A DNA stretch of 64,000 bases from an uncultured Actinomycetes bacterium (GTDB taxonomy: Bacteria > Actinomycetota > Thermoleophilia > Solirubrobacterales > Solirubrobacteraceae): positions 54,864 to 118,863 of the forward strand of contig CALAQT010000542.1 of the NCBI GenBank assembly GCA_937888775.1, read 5' to 3'. Both the position numbers and the translations under genes were made by a program. The notes under the pieces were generated by a model. That model was not told where the DNA came from, did no database searches, and saw only the letters and a program-made list of their open reading frames with translations. How positions within the stretch are numbered: the stretch's first letter is position 1; each line of letters begins with the position of its first letter. Shown here in pieces: positions 8,656 through 17,889 of the stretch.

Positions 8656-8678
8656 CCCGGCCGGGCCGGCCGGCCGGG
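8656..8678. terminator. GC-rich hairpin between convergent rpsT and holA
   Basis: CCCGGCCGG (8656-8664) and CCGGCCGGG (8670-8678) form a 9-bp stem around GCCGG. It sits between two convergent stop codons and could end transcription from both sides. There is no T run, so its efficiency as an intrinsic terminator is doubtful. Confidence 0.5.
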
Positions 8679-8688
8679 GAGTACTTAG

Positions 8689-9663
8689 TTAAGCGGCGAT
8701 CCGAGTAATCGCGATCAGCGCGGCGGTGTCCTCGGCGAGCGCGCCGCGTCCCCCGCCCCGGGAAGCGAGCTCCAGCTCCGCGATCTCGCAGGTGGCGCGG
8801 CGCAGTGCGTCCGATCCGGTGGCGCGGGCATCGGAGATCAGCCGGTCGGCGGCCCGCGACGGCATGCGCAGCCTGCGCTTGATCTGGGCCGGCGCCTCGC
8901 CGGCGTCGAGCGCCGAGGCCACGCCGTGGGCGACCCGCACGCGCTGGACGATCCAGTACAGCAGCCCGGGGACGCGCTCGCCCTGGGCGCGAAGCTCCAG
9001 GTAGGCGCGCGTCGCCGCCTTCGCGTCGCCGGCGACGAGCGCATCCGCAACCGTCCACGCCCTGCGCTCGGCTGACGCGGCGGTCAACTCCTCGATCTGA
9101 TCGGCATCGATGGTCGCGCCCTGATCCGCGCCCAGCGCCAGCTTCTCGAGCTCCCGCAGCAGTCGCTGCTGGCGATCTCCTACGTGTCGCACGAGCGCCC
9201 GCGCCGCGTCGGGATCGAGCCCCAGGCCAAGCTCGCGAGCCCGCGCAATCGCCCATTTGGGCAGCTCCCAGGGTTTGAGGCTGTCCTCGGCGCTGACGTC
9301 TCCGCCGGCCCGGCGGACCGCTTCATGCAGCCGAGCCGGCGCCTTGGCGCGCCCGTCCTCCCGCGCGAACAGGGCCAGGGTGGTATCCGGCGGCATCCCC
9401 TTGAGCGCGGCCTCCAGCCGCGCGATCTCCTTGTCCTTCCAGCGCTCGACTCCGTCGACGATGATGAACCGCCGTCCGATCACCAGCGTCATTGCGCTCA
9501 GCGCGGAGGCGACCGCGTCCGGGGTCGCGTCATCTCCCTCAAACAGCTCCAATCCCTCGACCCCGCTCTGCGCCTCCGCGATCCCGCGCAGGCGCGCGCG
9601 ACGCTCGGCGATCCGTCCGTGGTCGTCGCCGTGAATCAGATACGCGGGCTTGAAGGCGGCCAA
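8689..9663 (-). CDS. holA: DNA polymerase III delta subunit
   Basis: 324-aa clamp-loader delta subunit, which opens the beta sliding clamp. Recognisable are the N-terminal YLIHGDD block (in place of a true P-loop), RRFIIVDGVERW, DTTLALFAREDGR, the lid region VGDRQQRLLRELEKLAL, and the C-terminal collar with RRLRMPSRAADRL. The start is TTG at 9663 with TAGACT 7 nt before it. No in-frame ATG or GTG would keep the N-terminal strand. The gene lies convergent to rpsT. Confidence 0.9.
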   Translation of the reverse strand: MAAFKPAYLIHGDDHGRIAERRARLRGIAEAQSGVEGLELFEGDDATPDAVASALSAMTLVIGRRFIIVDGVERWKDKEIARLEAALKGMPPDTTLALFAREDGRAKAPARLHEAVRRAGGDVSAEDSLKPWELPKWAIARARELGLGLDPDAARALVRHVGDRQQRLLRELEKLALGADQGATIDADQIEELTAASAERRAWTVADALVAGDAKAATRAYLELRAQGERVPGLLYWIVQRVRVAHGVASALDAGEAPAQIKRRLRMPSRAADRLISDARATGSDALRRATCEIAELELASRGGGRGALAEDTAALIAITRIAA

Positions 9664-9670
9664 GAGGAGC

Positions 9671-9676
9671 AGTCTA
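9671..9676 (-). promoter_or_regulatory. -10 element of holA (TAGACT)
   Basis: TAGACT on the minus strand lies 7 nt before the TTG start of holA, the same hexamer and nearly the same spacing as the HadA-like gene. Confidence 0.45.
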
Positions 9677-9712
9677 GGCCCGCCACCGACGTTCTGGCAG
9701 TGAGTCGCGCGG

Positions 9713-12250
9713 CTAGCGAACGACCACGTTGACCAGCTTGTCGGGCACGACGATCACCTTCGTGACCTCGTGGCCATCGACGTGCGCGCTGACGCCGCGC
9801 GACGCCAGGCACAGGCGCTCGAGCTCATCGCGCGGCGCGCCGGTGGGAGCGCTGAGCCGATCACGAACCTTACCGTTGACCTGACAGACGAGCTCGAAGG
9901 TTTCGGTCACCAGCAGCGCGGGATCGGAGACCGGCCAGGGCTGCTCCCAGATGCGTTGCCGGGTCAGCAGCTCGTAGACCTCTGACCCGAGATGCGGCGC
10001 GAACGGGAACAGCAGCGAGGCGGCCGTGGCGGTGGCGAACCGGCGCGCCTGCAGGTCGGCGTCGGGATGGCGGTAGATCTCGTTGACCAGCTCCATGATC
10101 GCCGAGATAGCGGTGTTGAAGGCGAACCTCCCGGCCATGTCGCCGGTCACCTTGTCGATCGCCCAGTGGGCCTTGCGGACCAGCGTCAGGGCGTCTCCCT
10201 GCGACTCAGGCGGCTGCTCGGCGACCGCTGGCCCGGCGTCGGTGGCCAGCGCGTCCCCCAGGCGCCAGAGCCGGGCGAGGAAGCGGTACACGCCGTCGAC
10301 GCCGGTCTCAGACCAGGCCGCGTCCTGATCGGGCGGGCCGACGAACAGAACGTAGCAGCGCGCCGCGTCGGCGCCGACCCGTTCGACGATCTCGCTGGGG
10401 ACGACGACGTTACCCTTGGAGCTCGACATCTTGTAGCCGTCGGGGCCGAGGATCATTCCCTGGGTGAACAGCGCCTTGAAGGGCTCCTGCACCTCGAGCA
10501 GCCCGATGTCGGCCAGCGCCTTGACGAAGAAGCGCGCGTACATCAGATGCAGGATCGCGTGCTCGACGCCGCCGATGTACTGGTCGACGGGCATCCAGCC
10601 GTTGAGCACCGACTTGTCCCACGCCGCGTCGTCATTGCGGGCGTCGCAATAGCGCAAGAAGTACCAGCTGGAGTCGACGAACGTGTCCATCGTGTCGGTC
10701 TCCCGCCGGGCGGGCCCCCCGCAGCGCGGGCAGCTGGTGTTGACCCAGTCCTCGGCGGCCGCCAGCGGCGAGCGACCGCGCGGCTTGTAGTCCTCGATCT
10801 CCGGCAGCTTGACGGGCAACTGGTCCTCGGGGACGGGGACCAGACCGCATTCAGAGCAATAGACGACCGGAATCGGGCAGCCCCAATATCGCTGGCGGGA
10901 GACCAGCCAGTCGCGCAGGCGGAAGTTGACCGAGGCGTGTCCCATCCCCGCCCGGTCCAGCCAATCGACGATCGCCTGCGTGCCCTCGACGGTGTTCATG
11001 CCGGTGAAATCGCCGGAATTGATCAGCTGCTCGCGCTCCGAGTGCGCCACGAACGCGGCGCCCTCGGCGTTCCCGGCATCCCCGGCGTCCCCGGCTTCCC
11101 CGGCGTCCCCGGCGTCCCCGGCGTCCGATACGACGGCCGGCGCCACGACCGGGCGGATTGGCAGCTCGAACGCGACCGCAAAGTCGTAGTCGCGCTGATC
11201 GTGGGCTGGGACGCCCATCACCGCGCCGGTGCCGTACTCCATCAACACGTAGTCGGCGACGAACATCGGGATCTGCTCGCCGTTGACGGGGTTGGTCACG
11301 GTCCGGCCCAAGCGCGCGCCGGTCTTGGGCTTATCGGCGTCGCCGCGCAGCTCGACCGGCTCCGACAGGGCACGGTTGACGTAGTCGCGAACCGGTTGCT
11401 CGTGCTCGGTGCCCGCGGCCAGCCGGACCACGTCGGGATGCTCAGGGGCCATCACGAAGAATGTCGCCCCGAACAGCGTGTCCGGGCGTGTGGTGAACAC
11501 CGAGTAGTCGATGCCGAGCTCCTCGCAGCGGAATGTGACCTCAGCTCCCTCGCTGCGACCGATCCAGTTGCGCTGCATCGCCTTGACGTGCTCAGGCCAC
11601 TGGATCGCGTCGAGGTCATTCAGCAGCCGGTCCGCATATTCGGTGATCCGGAAGAACCACTGCTCCAGCTGGCGTGCCTCCACCCGGGCCCCGCAGCGCT
11701 CGCAGTGACCGTCGATCACCTGCTCATTGGCCAGCACGGTCGCGTCGTTGGGACACCACTTGACGGCGGCCTCCTTACGGTAGGCGAGCCCGCGCTCGAA
11801 CAGCTGCAGGAAGATCCACTGCGTCCAGCGGTAGTAACTCGGCTCGTGGGTGCCCAGCTCCCGTGACCAGTCGATCGATATCCCCCAGCGGTGAAACCAA
11901 TGGCGGTAGGAGGCGATCGAACGGTCGGTCGCCACGCGGGGATGCACCCCGGTCTTGATCGCGTTGTTCTCCGCGGGCAGCCCGAACGCGTCGTAGCCCA
12001 TCGGATGCAGGACGCGGTGACCGGTGCGGCGATGAAAGTGCGCGATCGCATCTCCCAGGGCGTAGTTCTTGAGGTGCCCGATGTGCGGCTCGCCGCTGGG
12101 GTAGGGCAACATCTCCAGCACATAGGACTTCTCCAACCCCTGTCCGGCGGGGCCATCCGGCCCGTTGGACACCTCCCACGTGCGCTCACGGGCCCACAGC
12201 TCCTGCCATTTGGGCTCGATCTGCCTCGGTTCGTAGCGGCGTTCGGACAT
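9713..12250 (-). CDS. leuS: Leucyl-tRNA synthetase
   Basis: Class I aminoacyl-tRNA synthetase of 845 aa that charges tRNA-Leu. The HIGH-type motif is [19 protein letters not shown] near residue 50, and the KMSKS motif appears as [13 protein letters not shown]1 editing-domain motifs are present ([13 protein letters not shown], and [15 protein letters not shown] with the editing Asp). ATG 12250 is chosen because [16 protein letters not shown] is the family start; the frame before it is spurious. A run of GDA/GEA triplets, encoded by a 9-bp tandem repeat, is inserted after the editing motif. Confidence 0.97.
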   Translation of the reverse strand: MSERRYEPRQIEPKWQELWARERTWEVSNGPDGPAGQGLEKSYVLEMLPYPSGEPHIGHLKNYALGDAIAHFHRRTGHRVLHPMGYDAFGLPAENNAIKTGVHPRVATDRSIASYRHWFHRWGISIDWSRELGTHEPSYYRWTQWIFLQLFERGLAYRKEAAVKWCPNDATVLANEQVIDGHCERCGARVEARQLEQWFFRITEYADRLLNDLDAIQWPEHVKAMQRNWIGRSEGAEVTFRCEELGIDYSVFTTRPDTLFGATFFVMAPEHPDVVRLAAGTEHEQPVRDYVNRALSEPVELRGDADKPKTGARLGRTVTNPVNGEQIPMFVADYVLMEYGTGAVMGVPAHDQRDYDFAVAFELPIRPVVAPAVVSDAGDAGDAGEAGDAGDAGNAEGAAFVAHSEREQLINSGDFTGMNTVEGTQAIVDWLDRAGMGHASVNFRLRDWLVSRQRYWGCPIPVVYCSECGLVPVPEDQLPVKLPEIEDYKPRGRSPLAAAEDWVNTSCPRCGGPARRETDTMDTFVDSSWYFLRYCDARNDDAAWDKSVLNGWMPVDQYIGGVEHAILHLMYARFFVKALADIGLLEVQEPFKALFTQGMILGPDGYKMSSSKGNVVVPSEIVERVGADAARCYVLFVGPPDQDAAWSETGVDGVYRFLARLWRLGDALATDAGPAVAEQPPESQGDALTLVRKAHWAIDKVTGDMAGRFAFNTAISAIMELVNEIYRHPDADLQARRFATATAASLLFPFAPHLGSEVYELLTRQRIWEQPWPVSDPALLVTETFELVCQVNGKVRDRLSAPTGAPRDELERLCLASRGVSAHVDGHEVTKVIVVPDKLVNVVVR
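11066..11126. repeat. 9-bp tandem repeat inside leuS
   Basis: Seven units of consensus GGCGTCCCC, with one-base variants, encode [23 protein letters not shown] residues on the coding strand. The number of copies is expected to vary between strains. On the other strand it reads as a collagen-like GVP series, which I take to be a shadow. Confidence 0.85.
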
Positions 12251-12339
12251 CGCCGCACTGAGGTTACTTAGGCTCGCCCTGGCATCGCTAACCGGCGGCA
12301 AGCGACGCAATTCTTGCGGCCTGTTTGACGGCCGCGCTC

Positions 12340-12345
12340 TACCAT
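12340..12345 (+). promoter_or_regulatory. -10 element of the coiled-coil gene (TACCAT)
   Basis: TACCAT ends 7 nt before the GTG at 12353. There is no Shine-Dalgarno sequence in the 7-nt gap. Confidence 0.45.
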
Positions 12346-12352
12346 CCGCGCC

Positions 12353-13072
12353 GTGGCCGAGAACTCATCCCCAGGCAGATCACGCGCAGGTGCCACCGCG
12401 CGGCAGGTCGCGACGATCATCCAGGCCGCCGAGGACGCGGCGCGGGCGATCCACAATGAGGCCGAGGAACAGGTCAACCGGCGGATCGCCGAGGGCGAGC
12501 GCGCGGCGCAGTATCGGGTGCAGGCCGCCGACGACGAGGCGGCCGAGATCCTCAAGACGGCACAGGCCGAGGGGGCGCGGCTGCGGCGAGACAGCCAGGC
12601 CGAGTTCGAGCAGGCCAAGACCACCGCCACCAGCGAGGCCCTGACGATCCTCGCCAGCGCCCAGGAGCAGGCCGACGCGGTTGTCAAGCAGGCCGCCGAG
12701 GCGGCGCAGGCCAGTCGCCACGAGTCCGAAAAGCGTTCCCGGGAGCTGGTGCTCGACGCCCACGCCGCCGCCGACGGCGTCCGCGCCGAGGGTCTGGAGC
12801 TGGTGGCCAACCTGCGTCAGATGGGGGACTCGCTGCGCTCCAACGCCGAGCGCCTGCTGCGAGACGTGCAGCTGATCCACACCCGCATGGTCGCCACGCT
12901 CGATGATGCCGCCGGCGCCTCGGCACCGCGTCGGGGCTCGTCCAGCCGGGACGGCGGTCGATCGTCCAGATCCTTGTCGACCTCTTCGCTTACCGCCCCG
13001 CGGAGCAGCGCCCGCGCCTCGCGCAGCGTCGAGGACGAGCTGGACGTGCCCGAGTTCATCCCGCCAGCCTAG
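12353..13072 (+). CDS. Coiled-coil DivIVA-like protein
   Basis: 239-aa soluble protein. Residues about 15-180 are one long Ala/Glu/Gln/Arg-rich coiled coil ([53 protein letters not shown]). A Ser/Arg-rich disordered tail ends in the acidic [11 protein letters not shown]. This resembles the DivIVA/Wag31-like and SepF-adjacent coiled-coil proteins of actinobacteria that mark the pole or septum, but the DivIVA membrane-binding N-terminus is not evident, so function is uncertain. GTG 12353 has TACCAT 7 nt upstream. The gene is divergent from leuS. Confidence 0.7.
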   Translation: MAENSSPGRSRAGATARQVATIIQAAEDAARAIHNEAEEQVNRRIAEGERAAQYRVQAADDEAAEILKTAQAEGARLRRDSQAEFEQAKTTATSEALTILASAQEQADAVVKQAAEAAQASRHESEKRSRELVLDAHAAADGVRAEGLELVANLRQMGDSLRSNAERLLRDVQLIHTRMVATLDDAAGASAPRRGSSSRDGGRSSRSLSTSSLTAPRSSARASRSVEDELDVPEFIPPA

Positions 13073-13085
13073 ACTAGGTGCCTCC

Positions 13086-13112
13086 GGAGGATTTGGGTCT
13101 GCCAAATCCTCC
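13086..13112. repeat. Family B palindrome (intergenic copy)
   Basis: GGAGGATTTGG and CCAAATCCTCC form an 11-bp perfect stem around GTCTG. It is nearly the same sequence as the palindrome inside valS at 38147-38177, with an A:T pair replacing the G:C pair at the third stem position. It lies 14 nt after the coiled-coil gene. Confidence 0.85.
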
Positions 13113-13116
13113 AATC

Positions 13117-13173
13117 AAATTCGGCCACGCGAATTGTACAGGCCTGCCGGATTTCACACGCTCGGCCGAATTT
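13117..13173. repeat. Long inverted repeat upstream of tRNA-Ala
   Basis: AAATTCGGCC (13117-13126) and GGCCGAATTT (13164-13173) are perfect inverted arms separated by 37 nt. They stand between the family B palindrome and the tRNA gene. The region is richer in A/T than its surroundings. Confidence 0.6.
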
Positions 13174-13207
13174 CACATGTACTAATCTTGGCGGGCCAGA
13201 CCTCGAC

Positions 13208-13280
13208 GGGGCTATAGCTCAGCTGGGAGAGCGCTGCCATGGCATGGCAGAGGTCGTCGGTTCGAGCCCGACTAGCTCCA
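13208..13280 (+). tRNA. tRNA-Ala(GGC)
   Basis: A complete 73-nt cloverleaf. The acceptor stem GGGGCTA pairs with TAGCTCC, including the G3:U70 wobble that identifies tRNA-Ala. The D arm is GCTC-AGCTGGGA-GAGC, and the anticodon arm CTGCC-ATGGCAT-GGCAG gives anticodon GGC. The T arm is GTCGG-TTCGAGC-CCGAC, with A73 as discriminator. The 3' CCA is not encoded. Confidence 0.96.
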
Positions 13281-13403
13281 TTACGAATCCTCCTTGCACG
13301 ATCGACGTCGCCTGCCGAGGATCCGTCATGTCGTAGTGTGCGTGAACGAGATGGACCTGGTTGATTGGCACGCCGAGTGCTTTGACGAGGTGTGCCGGCC
13401 GCG

Positions 13404-14285
13404 ATGACCGCCGCCGCGGCTCCGAGCTTCGATCTGCAGTCACACTCCGACCGTTCCGACGGCGCGCTCACGCCCGCGCAGGTGGTCACGGCGGCGCACG
13501 CCGCGGGCGTGGAACTGCTGGCGCTCAGCGACCACGACACGGTGGGTGGGGTCCAGGAGGCGCTGGACTGCGCCGCCACGATCGGCATCCGGCTGCTGAC
13601 CGCGGTGGAGATCTCGGCGGTACAGGGATCGCACGAGGATCTGCACGTGCTCGGCTACGGCATCGACCATCACAACGCCGAGCTGCTGGAGACGCTGGTG
13701 CGCTTCCGCGCCGATCGTGAGGCGCGCTCGCAGAAGATGGCCCTGGCGTTCCGCGAGCTGGGCTTTGAGCTCGACGATGGGCTGCTCGCCGAGCGCGCAC
13801 GCAGCGGTCGCTCGATCGGCCGTCCGCATCTGGCGCGGGCGGTGTCCGAGGACCCGCGCAACGGACCGCGCCTGGCGCGGGAGGGCCTGCAGGATCCGAC
13901 CGCGGTCCTCCAGGCCTATCTGCTGCCCGGCAAGCCGGCCTTCCGGGGGCGCACGATCCCGACCGTGGAGCAGGCGATCGCCGCGATCCATACCGCCGGC
14001 GGCCAGGCCGTCTGGGCACATCCGTTCTGGGACCTCGCCGATCCCGCCGAGGTACTGTCCACGATCGAGCGCTTCAGGGCGCTGGGACTCGACGGCGTCG
14101 AGGCGTTCTACATCACCCACGATCGCGAGCAGACGCTGCTGGTGGCCGACGCCTGCGAGCGGCTTGGGCTGCTGACCACCGGCTCCTCGGATTTCCACGG
14201 GCCTGAGCACCGGCTGTTCTCACGGTTCCGGGCGTTCTCGCTCTACGGCCGTAAGCCCCGCCTGGGCCCGCTGGCGTCGTCCTAG
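13404..14285 (+). CDS. PHP-domain metal-dependent phosphoesterase
   Basis: 293-aa PHP-family hydrolase. Metal-ligand motifs visible: DLQSHSDRSDG (HSD form of the usual HxH/D) near the N-terminus, LALSDHDTV, AVEIS, VWAHPF and GSSDFHG. This pattern matches the 3',5'-nucleoside bisphosphate phosphatase / RNase AM-like group (YciV), which hydrolyses pAp and may trim RNA 5' ends. ATG 13404 is favoured; GTG 13392, four codons upstream, is possible. The gene stands alone downstream of tRNA-Ala and convergent with the next gene. Confidence 0.88.
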   Translation: MTAAAAPSFDLQSHSDRSDGALTPAQVVTAAHAAGVELLALSDHDTVGGVQEALDCAATIGIRLLTAVEISAVQGSHEDLHVLGYGIDHHNAELLETLVRFRADREARSQKMALAFRELGFELDDGLLAERARSGRSIGRPHLARAVSEDPRNGPRLAREGLQDPTAVLQAYLLPGKPAFRGRTIPTVEQAIAAIHTAGGQAVWAHPFWDLADPAEVLSTIERFRALGLDGVEAFYITHDREQTLLVADACERLGLLTTGSSDFHGPEHRLFSRFRAFSLYGRKPRLGPLASS

Positions 14286-14298
14286 GACAGGGCGGCGG

Positions 14299-14937
14299 TC
14301 AGGCCGGCTGCTGCTTGGCCGCCTCCAGCGCCGCGGGCGGATCCAGCGCGCTGTCACCGCGCACCAGCTCCAGCGCGCGGTCGGCGAGCTCGGCCGCCTG
14401 CGCACCGCCAACCGAATCGTCGCCCAGCGCCAGGGCCAGCAGCACCTGGCGCATCAGCTCGGGATCCTGGAGGTCAGGCGGCGCCCCGGCCGGGGCCAGG
14501 CCCCGCACCCCTGCCAGCAACCGCGACGCGGTCGCACCCCCGCCCAGCGAGAGCCGCCCCGCATGACGGTCGGGGATCGTGGCTACGACCGCACCCGTGG
14601 CCGGGTTGACGACGTTGATCTTGCTGCGCAGCCCCGAGCGCTCCAGCGCCAGACGGTAGCCCGACAGTCGCAGGTAGCCAAGCTGGGCGGCGAGCTGGAT
14701 GAACGCCGCAACCTCGGTCTCCTCCCGCACGCGCGCATGGTGAAGCGACAGCTGAGTGCCCGCGTCGGGCAGGGACGGGTCCGGATCGGGGGCCACGAGC
14801 AGGAATGCTTGGGACCCGAGCCGTCCCGCCCCGACGCCCGCCAGGTCGGCCAGCAGCTGGTAGCCGCCGAGTCCCAGCGCGCCGACGATGCCGGGCGGGA
14901 CGGGGTGCTCGGCCAGATATCCCGGTGGATGACTCAT
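14299..14937 (-). CDS. Hypothetical protein, function unknown
   Basis: 212-aa protein that I do not recognise. It has a Gly/Leu/Ala-rich N-terminus (PGIVGALGLGGYQLLADL), a segment that may bind a ligand or form beta structure (RSKINVVNPATGAVVATIPDRH, quoted only as a landmark beginning and ending there) and a helical Ala/Leu-rich C-terminus. No signal peptide or certain transmembrane helix. It starts with ATG at 14937, only 14 nt after the AIM24-family gene, so the two probably share a transcript. Confidence 0.6.
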   Translation of the reverse strand: MSHPPGYLAEHPVPPGIVGALGLGGYQLLADLAGVGAGRLGSQAFLLVAPDPDPSLPDAGTQLSLHHARVREETEVAAFIQLAAQLGYLRLSGYRLALERSGLRSKINVVNPATGAVVATIPDRHAGRLSLGGGATASRLLAGVRGLAPAGAPPDLQDPELMRQVLLALALGDDSVGGAQAAELADRALELVRGDSALDPPAALEAAKQQPA

Positions 14938-14951
14938 CGGTGGGCAGAGCT

Positions 14952-15746
14952 TCAGTTGTCCAGCAGCCCGCCGACGATGCTGCCGAGCCTGCCGCTACCG
15001 CCCTGCTGCGAGTTGCCCCCGGCGCCCTCTTGGACCGGCGGATGGAAGTACGCGCTCTGGAGCCCGACGCGGCCGGGGCCGGTGAAGCGGTTAAAGACCA
15101 GATTGCCACCGCCGCCGCCCAGAAACCCCGTCTTGAACCCGTAGACCTCCTGCGACATCTGCACGGAGTGGTCGCGGTAGACCCAGCCACCCGGCTCGAT
15201 GTCGATCGTCTCGCCGGGATCGAGCTGCTTCTCGAACACGTTCCCGTAGCCGTGGACCCACACGACTCCCTCATGGTCGGCGGCGAAGAACTCGTCGATG
15301 AAGAAGCCGCCGCCGTACATCATGTTCGCGAAGCCCTTGATCCGGCTGTAGTCGTACTGGACGTTGCCGGTGGCGGCCAGGAACTGGTGCTCGCGGACGA
15401 CCAAGCCCTGGCCCGCCGGGAGGTGCAGCGCCGCGACGTGGCCCGGCGAGTCGCGACTGAACGCGATCTCCCCAGCCGACTGCGCTTCCAGCAGCAGCAA
15501 CGGCATCCCGCCGAACACCCGCCGCTTGAGCCCCTTCTTGAGCGGATGCAGCCCGATCTGCATGTTCGGGTACTTCCACAGCAGCACGTGATGCTCGAAG
15601 TAGACCGGGACCTGCCCGTCGAGCGCCATGTGCAGCACCGGCACAAGCTCGCCCTCAAGGCGGTAGTTCAAACCGGGCGCCGTGCCCTGGGTGATCTGGG
15701 TGGGCAGGATCTGGGGCGCGGTGGGCACGATGTCTCCGTTCTTCAC
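14952..15746 (-). CDS. AIM24 family protein (DUF124)
   Basis: 264-aa protein of the AIM24/TIGR00266 beta-sandwich family: PGHVAALHLPAGQGLVVREH, shown as a landmark, then FLAATGNVQYDYSRIKG, the Gly-rich FLGGGGGNLVFNRFTGPG and LQSAYFHP. All are typical of the duplicated double-psi-like fold. The biochemical role of the bacterial family is unknown; eukaryotic AIM24 is mitochondrial. The start is GTG at 15746, and there is a Gly/Ser-rich C-terminal tail. It is the first gene of a two-gene unit and divergent from the pyrophosphatase. Confidence 0.88.
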   Translation of the reverse strand: MKNGDIVPTAPQILPTQITQGTAPGLNYRLEGELVPVLHMALDGQVPVYFEHHVLLWKYPNMQIGLHPLKKGLKRRVFGGMPLLLLEAQSAGEIAFSRDSPGHVAALHLPAGQGLVVREHQFLAATGNVQYDYSRIKGFANMMYGGGFFIDEFFAADHEGVVWVHGYGNVFEKQLDPGETIDIEPGGWVYRDHSVQMSQEVYGFKTGFLGGGGGNLVFNRFTGPGRVGLQSAYFHPPVQEGAGGNSQQGGSGRLGSIVGGLLDN

Positions 15747-15904
15747 AGTTTTGGAGGCCAGCCAACGTCCGCCGCCCCCGGTCTGGAGCCGTCACCGTAT
15801 CGCGCTCGTCGGCGGGGTGCTAGTGCCGTGGACAGATGGTCCGGGCCACCCTCTGAGCGATTGGGTGCCCGTCACCTGGGCGATGTGACGATAATCGGCC
15901 TGAG

Positions 15905-17524
15905 ATGCCCCCGATCTACGTCACCGGTCACCGCAATCCGGACACCGACTCGATCGCATCGGCGATCGGCTATGCCGAGCTCAGGCGTCGCCTGGACCCC
16001 AACAATGACTACGTCCCGGTGCGACTCGGGGACATCAACTCTCAGACCCGATGGGTGCTGGAGCGCAGTGGCGCGCCCGAGCCCGAGCTACTGCCGCATG
16101 TGATGCTGCGGGCCTGCGACGTGATGCAGACGAGCTTTCCCGTCACGGGCCAGGACGAGCCGATCCGTGAAGCCGGCCTGGCGATGGCCGCGGCCGATCT
16201 GGAGCTCGTGCCGATCGTCGACGAGGACGGCGCCCTGACCGGCGTCCTGACCGAGCGGGCGCTGGCCCGGCGATACATCCGCGAATCACGGCGCACGTCG
16301 ACGTTGCAGGAGGCGCCAACCTACGTCCACGCGGTGGTCGCCGTGCTCGAGGGCGAGCTCGTTGCCGGCGAGGACCGGCAGCTGTCGGGGCGCGTCTGGG
16401 TGCATTCGATGGACGTCACCACTCCCAGCGGCATCTCCGAGGGCGACGTCGCGGTGATCGGCAATCGATCCGACGCCCAGCGACTGGCGATCGAGCTGGG
16501 CGCCGCCCTGATCGTGACCTCCAACTCGTCGGTTCCATCCGACGAGGTGCTGGCGCTGGCGCGCAAGCAGGGAACCACGATCGTCGTCTCACCCCTTGAC
16601 ACCTATGTGTCGGGCCGGATGATCACGCTGGCCGCCCCCTGCCAGGCGTTTATGGAGAAGGACCCGCTGACCGTCGCCCCCGACTACCTGGTCGCCGACG
16701 TCTCAGAGCAGGTCAAGGATAGTCATTACGGCGCCGCGGTCGTGGTGGATGCCCAGCGCCATCCGGTGGGCCTGGTCACCCGCTCGGATCTGGTGGGCCC
16801 GTCCAGACGCCGGGTGGTGCTGGTCGATCACGCCGAGCAGGCGCAGAGCGTGCCGGGGATCGAGCATGCCGAGATCGTCGAGATCCTGGATCACCACCAC
16901 ATCGGTTCGATCGAGACGCGCGTGCCGGTGACTGCCACCTTCGACCCGGTCGGCTCGACCGCCACGCTGGTGGTCGAACGCTTCCGCCAGAACGGGATGG
17001 AGCCGAGTCGGTCCACCGCCATCGCGCTGCTCGGTGCGGTGCTCTCGGACACCGTGATCCTGAACTCGCCGACCACGACCTCCCGTGACCACTCGGTGGT
17101 TGAGTATCTGGAGCGGGTGCTGGCCCTCGACGCCAGCGCGCTGGGACGTGAGATGTTCGAGGCGACCGCTGACGTCTCGCAGGTCAGCGCCGAGGAGATC
17201 GTCACCCGTGATGCCAAGCGCTATCAGGTCACGGGCGACCAGGAGATCTGCATCGCCCAGATCGAGGTCGTTGGCAAGGCGCTGCTGGAGCGAAAGGATG
17301 AGCTGTTGTCGGCGATGCACCACGAGCGCGACGCCAAGGAGCTCCAGCTCTACGCGCTGATGGTCACCGACGTGCTGAGCAAGGGCACCGACATGCTCGT
17401 GGCGGGTGACACGGCGGCCGTGGCGCGCAGCTTCGGCACGACGGCGAAGGACAGCCTGATCGAGCTGCCCGGCGTGATGAGCCGCAAGAAGGAAGTGGCG
17501 CCGAAGCTGATGTCGGGCTTCTAG
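15905..17524 (+). CDS. Manganese-dependent inorganic pyrophosphatase with CBS and DRTGG domains
   Basis: 539-aa family II (DHH) pyrophosphatase that hydrolyses PPi to two phosphates. Domain order: DHH part 1 (YVTGHRNPDTDSIASAIGY, about 5-23), a CBS domain (PIREAGLAMAAADLELVPIVDEDG region), a DRTGG domain (about 135-240), a second CBS (VADVSEQVKDSHYGAAVVVD), then the remainder of DHH with VLVDHAEQ and ILDHHHIG, and DHHA2 at the C-terminus. CBS domains in this family bind adenine nucleotides and regulate activity. ATG 15905 is 9 nt after GATAAT. The stop is only 2 nt from the convergent rsfS stop. Confidence 0.93.
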   Translation: MPPIYVTGHRNPDTDSIASAIGYAELRRRLDPNNDYVPVRLGDINSQTRWVLERSGAPEPELLPHVMLRACDVMQTSFPVTGQDEPIREAGLAMAAADLELVPIVDEDGALTGVLTERALARRYIRESRRTSTLQEAPTYVHAVVAVLEGELVAGEDRQLSGRVWVHSMDVTTPSGISEGDVAVIGNRSDAQRLAIELGAALIVTSNSSVPSDEVLALARKQGTTIVVSPLDTYVSGRMITLAAPCQAFMEKDPLTVAPDYLVADVSEQVKDSHYGAAVVVDAQRHPVGLVTRSDLVGPSRRRVVLVDHAEQAQSVPGIEHAEIVEILDHHHIGSIETRVPVTATFDPVGSTATLVVERFRQNGMEPSRSTAIALLGAVLSDTVILNSPTTTSRDHSVVEYLERVLALDASALGREMFEATADVSQVSAEEIVTRDAKRYQVTGDQEICIAQIEVVGKALLERKDELLSAMHHERDAKELQLYALMVTDVLSKGTDMLVAGDTAAVARSFGTTAKDSLIELPGVMSRKKEVAPKLMSGF

Positions 17525-17526
17525 CC

Positions 17527-17889
17527 CTAGCCGGCGACCGAGGCGGCGCCGACCGCCCGGGCGGGGGCCTCGCCCCAGAGCTGCTCCAGCCGGTAGTACT
17601 CCCGGGTCTCCGGCGTGAACACGTGCACCACGACGTCGAGGTAGTCCATCAGGATCCAGTGGGCCTGGGTCAGGCCCTCTGCGCGCCGCGGCAGCAGTCC
17701 GAACCGGGACTTCATGCCCGCGTGGATTCCGGCGTGGATCGCCTTGACCTGGCGATCGGTGCGGCCGGTGCAGATAACGAAGTAGTCGGTATAGCCGAGC
17801 AGCTCGCGGACATCGAGCTGCACGATCTCCAGTGCCTTTCGGTCTTCGGCCAGTTCGATGATCGTGGACGCGAGCTGTTCGGGCGTCAT
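17527..17889 (-). CDS. rsfS: Ribosomal silencing factor RsfS
   Basis: 120-aa Iojap/DUF143 protein that binds L14 and prevents subunit joining when nutrients are scarce. Family features: LDVRELLGYTDYFVICTGR, DRQVKAIHAGI and LTQAHWILMDYLDVVVHVF. The ATG at 17889 overlaps the nadD stop by 4 nt (ATGA), so they are coupled. It is the last gene of the obg-proBA-nadD-rsfS run. Confidence 0.95.
   Translation of the reverse strand: MTPEQLASTIIELAEDRKALEIVQLDVRELLGYTDYFVICTGRTDRQVKAIHAGIHAGMKSRFGLLPRRAEGLTQAHWILMDYLDVVVHVFTPETREYYRLEQLWGEAPARAVGAASVAG

Noticed and set aside
9992..11866. Long plus-strand frame opposite leuS with collagen-like GVP repeats
   Set aside because: Antisense shadow in high-GC DNA; the repeat is explained by the leuS coding strand.
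13219..13443. Minus-strand frame containing VGLEPTTSAMPWQRS
   Set aside because: This is the antisense translation of tRNA-Ala, a common false protein. The upstream part of the frame has no family resemblance I can support.
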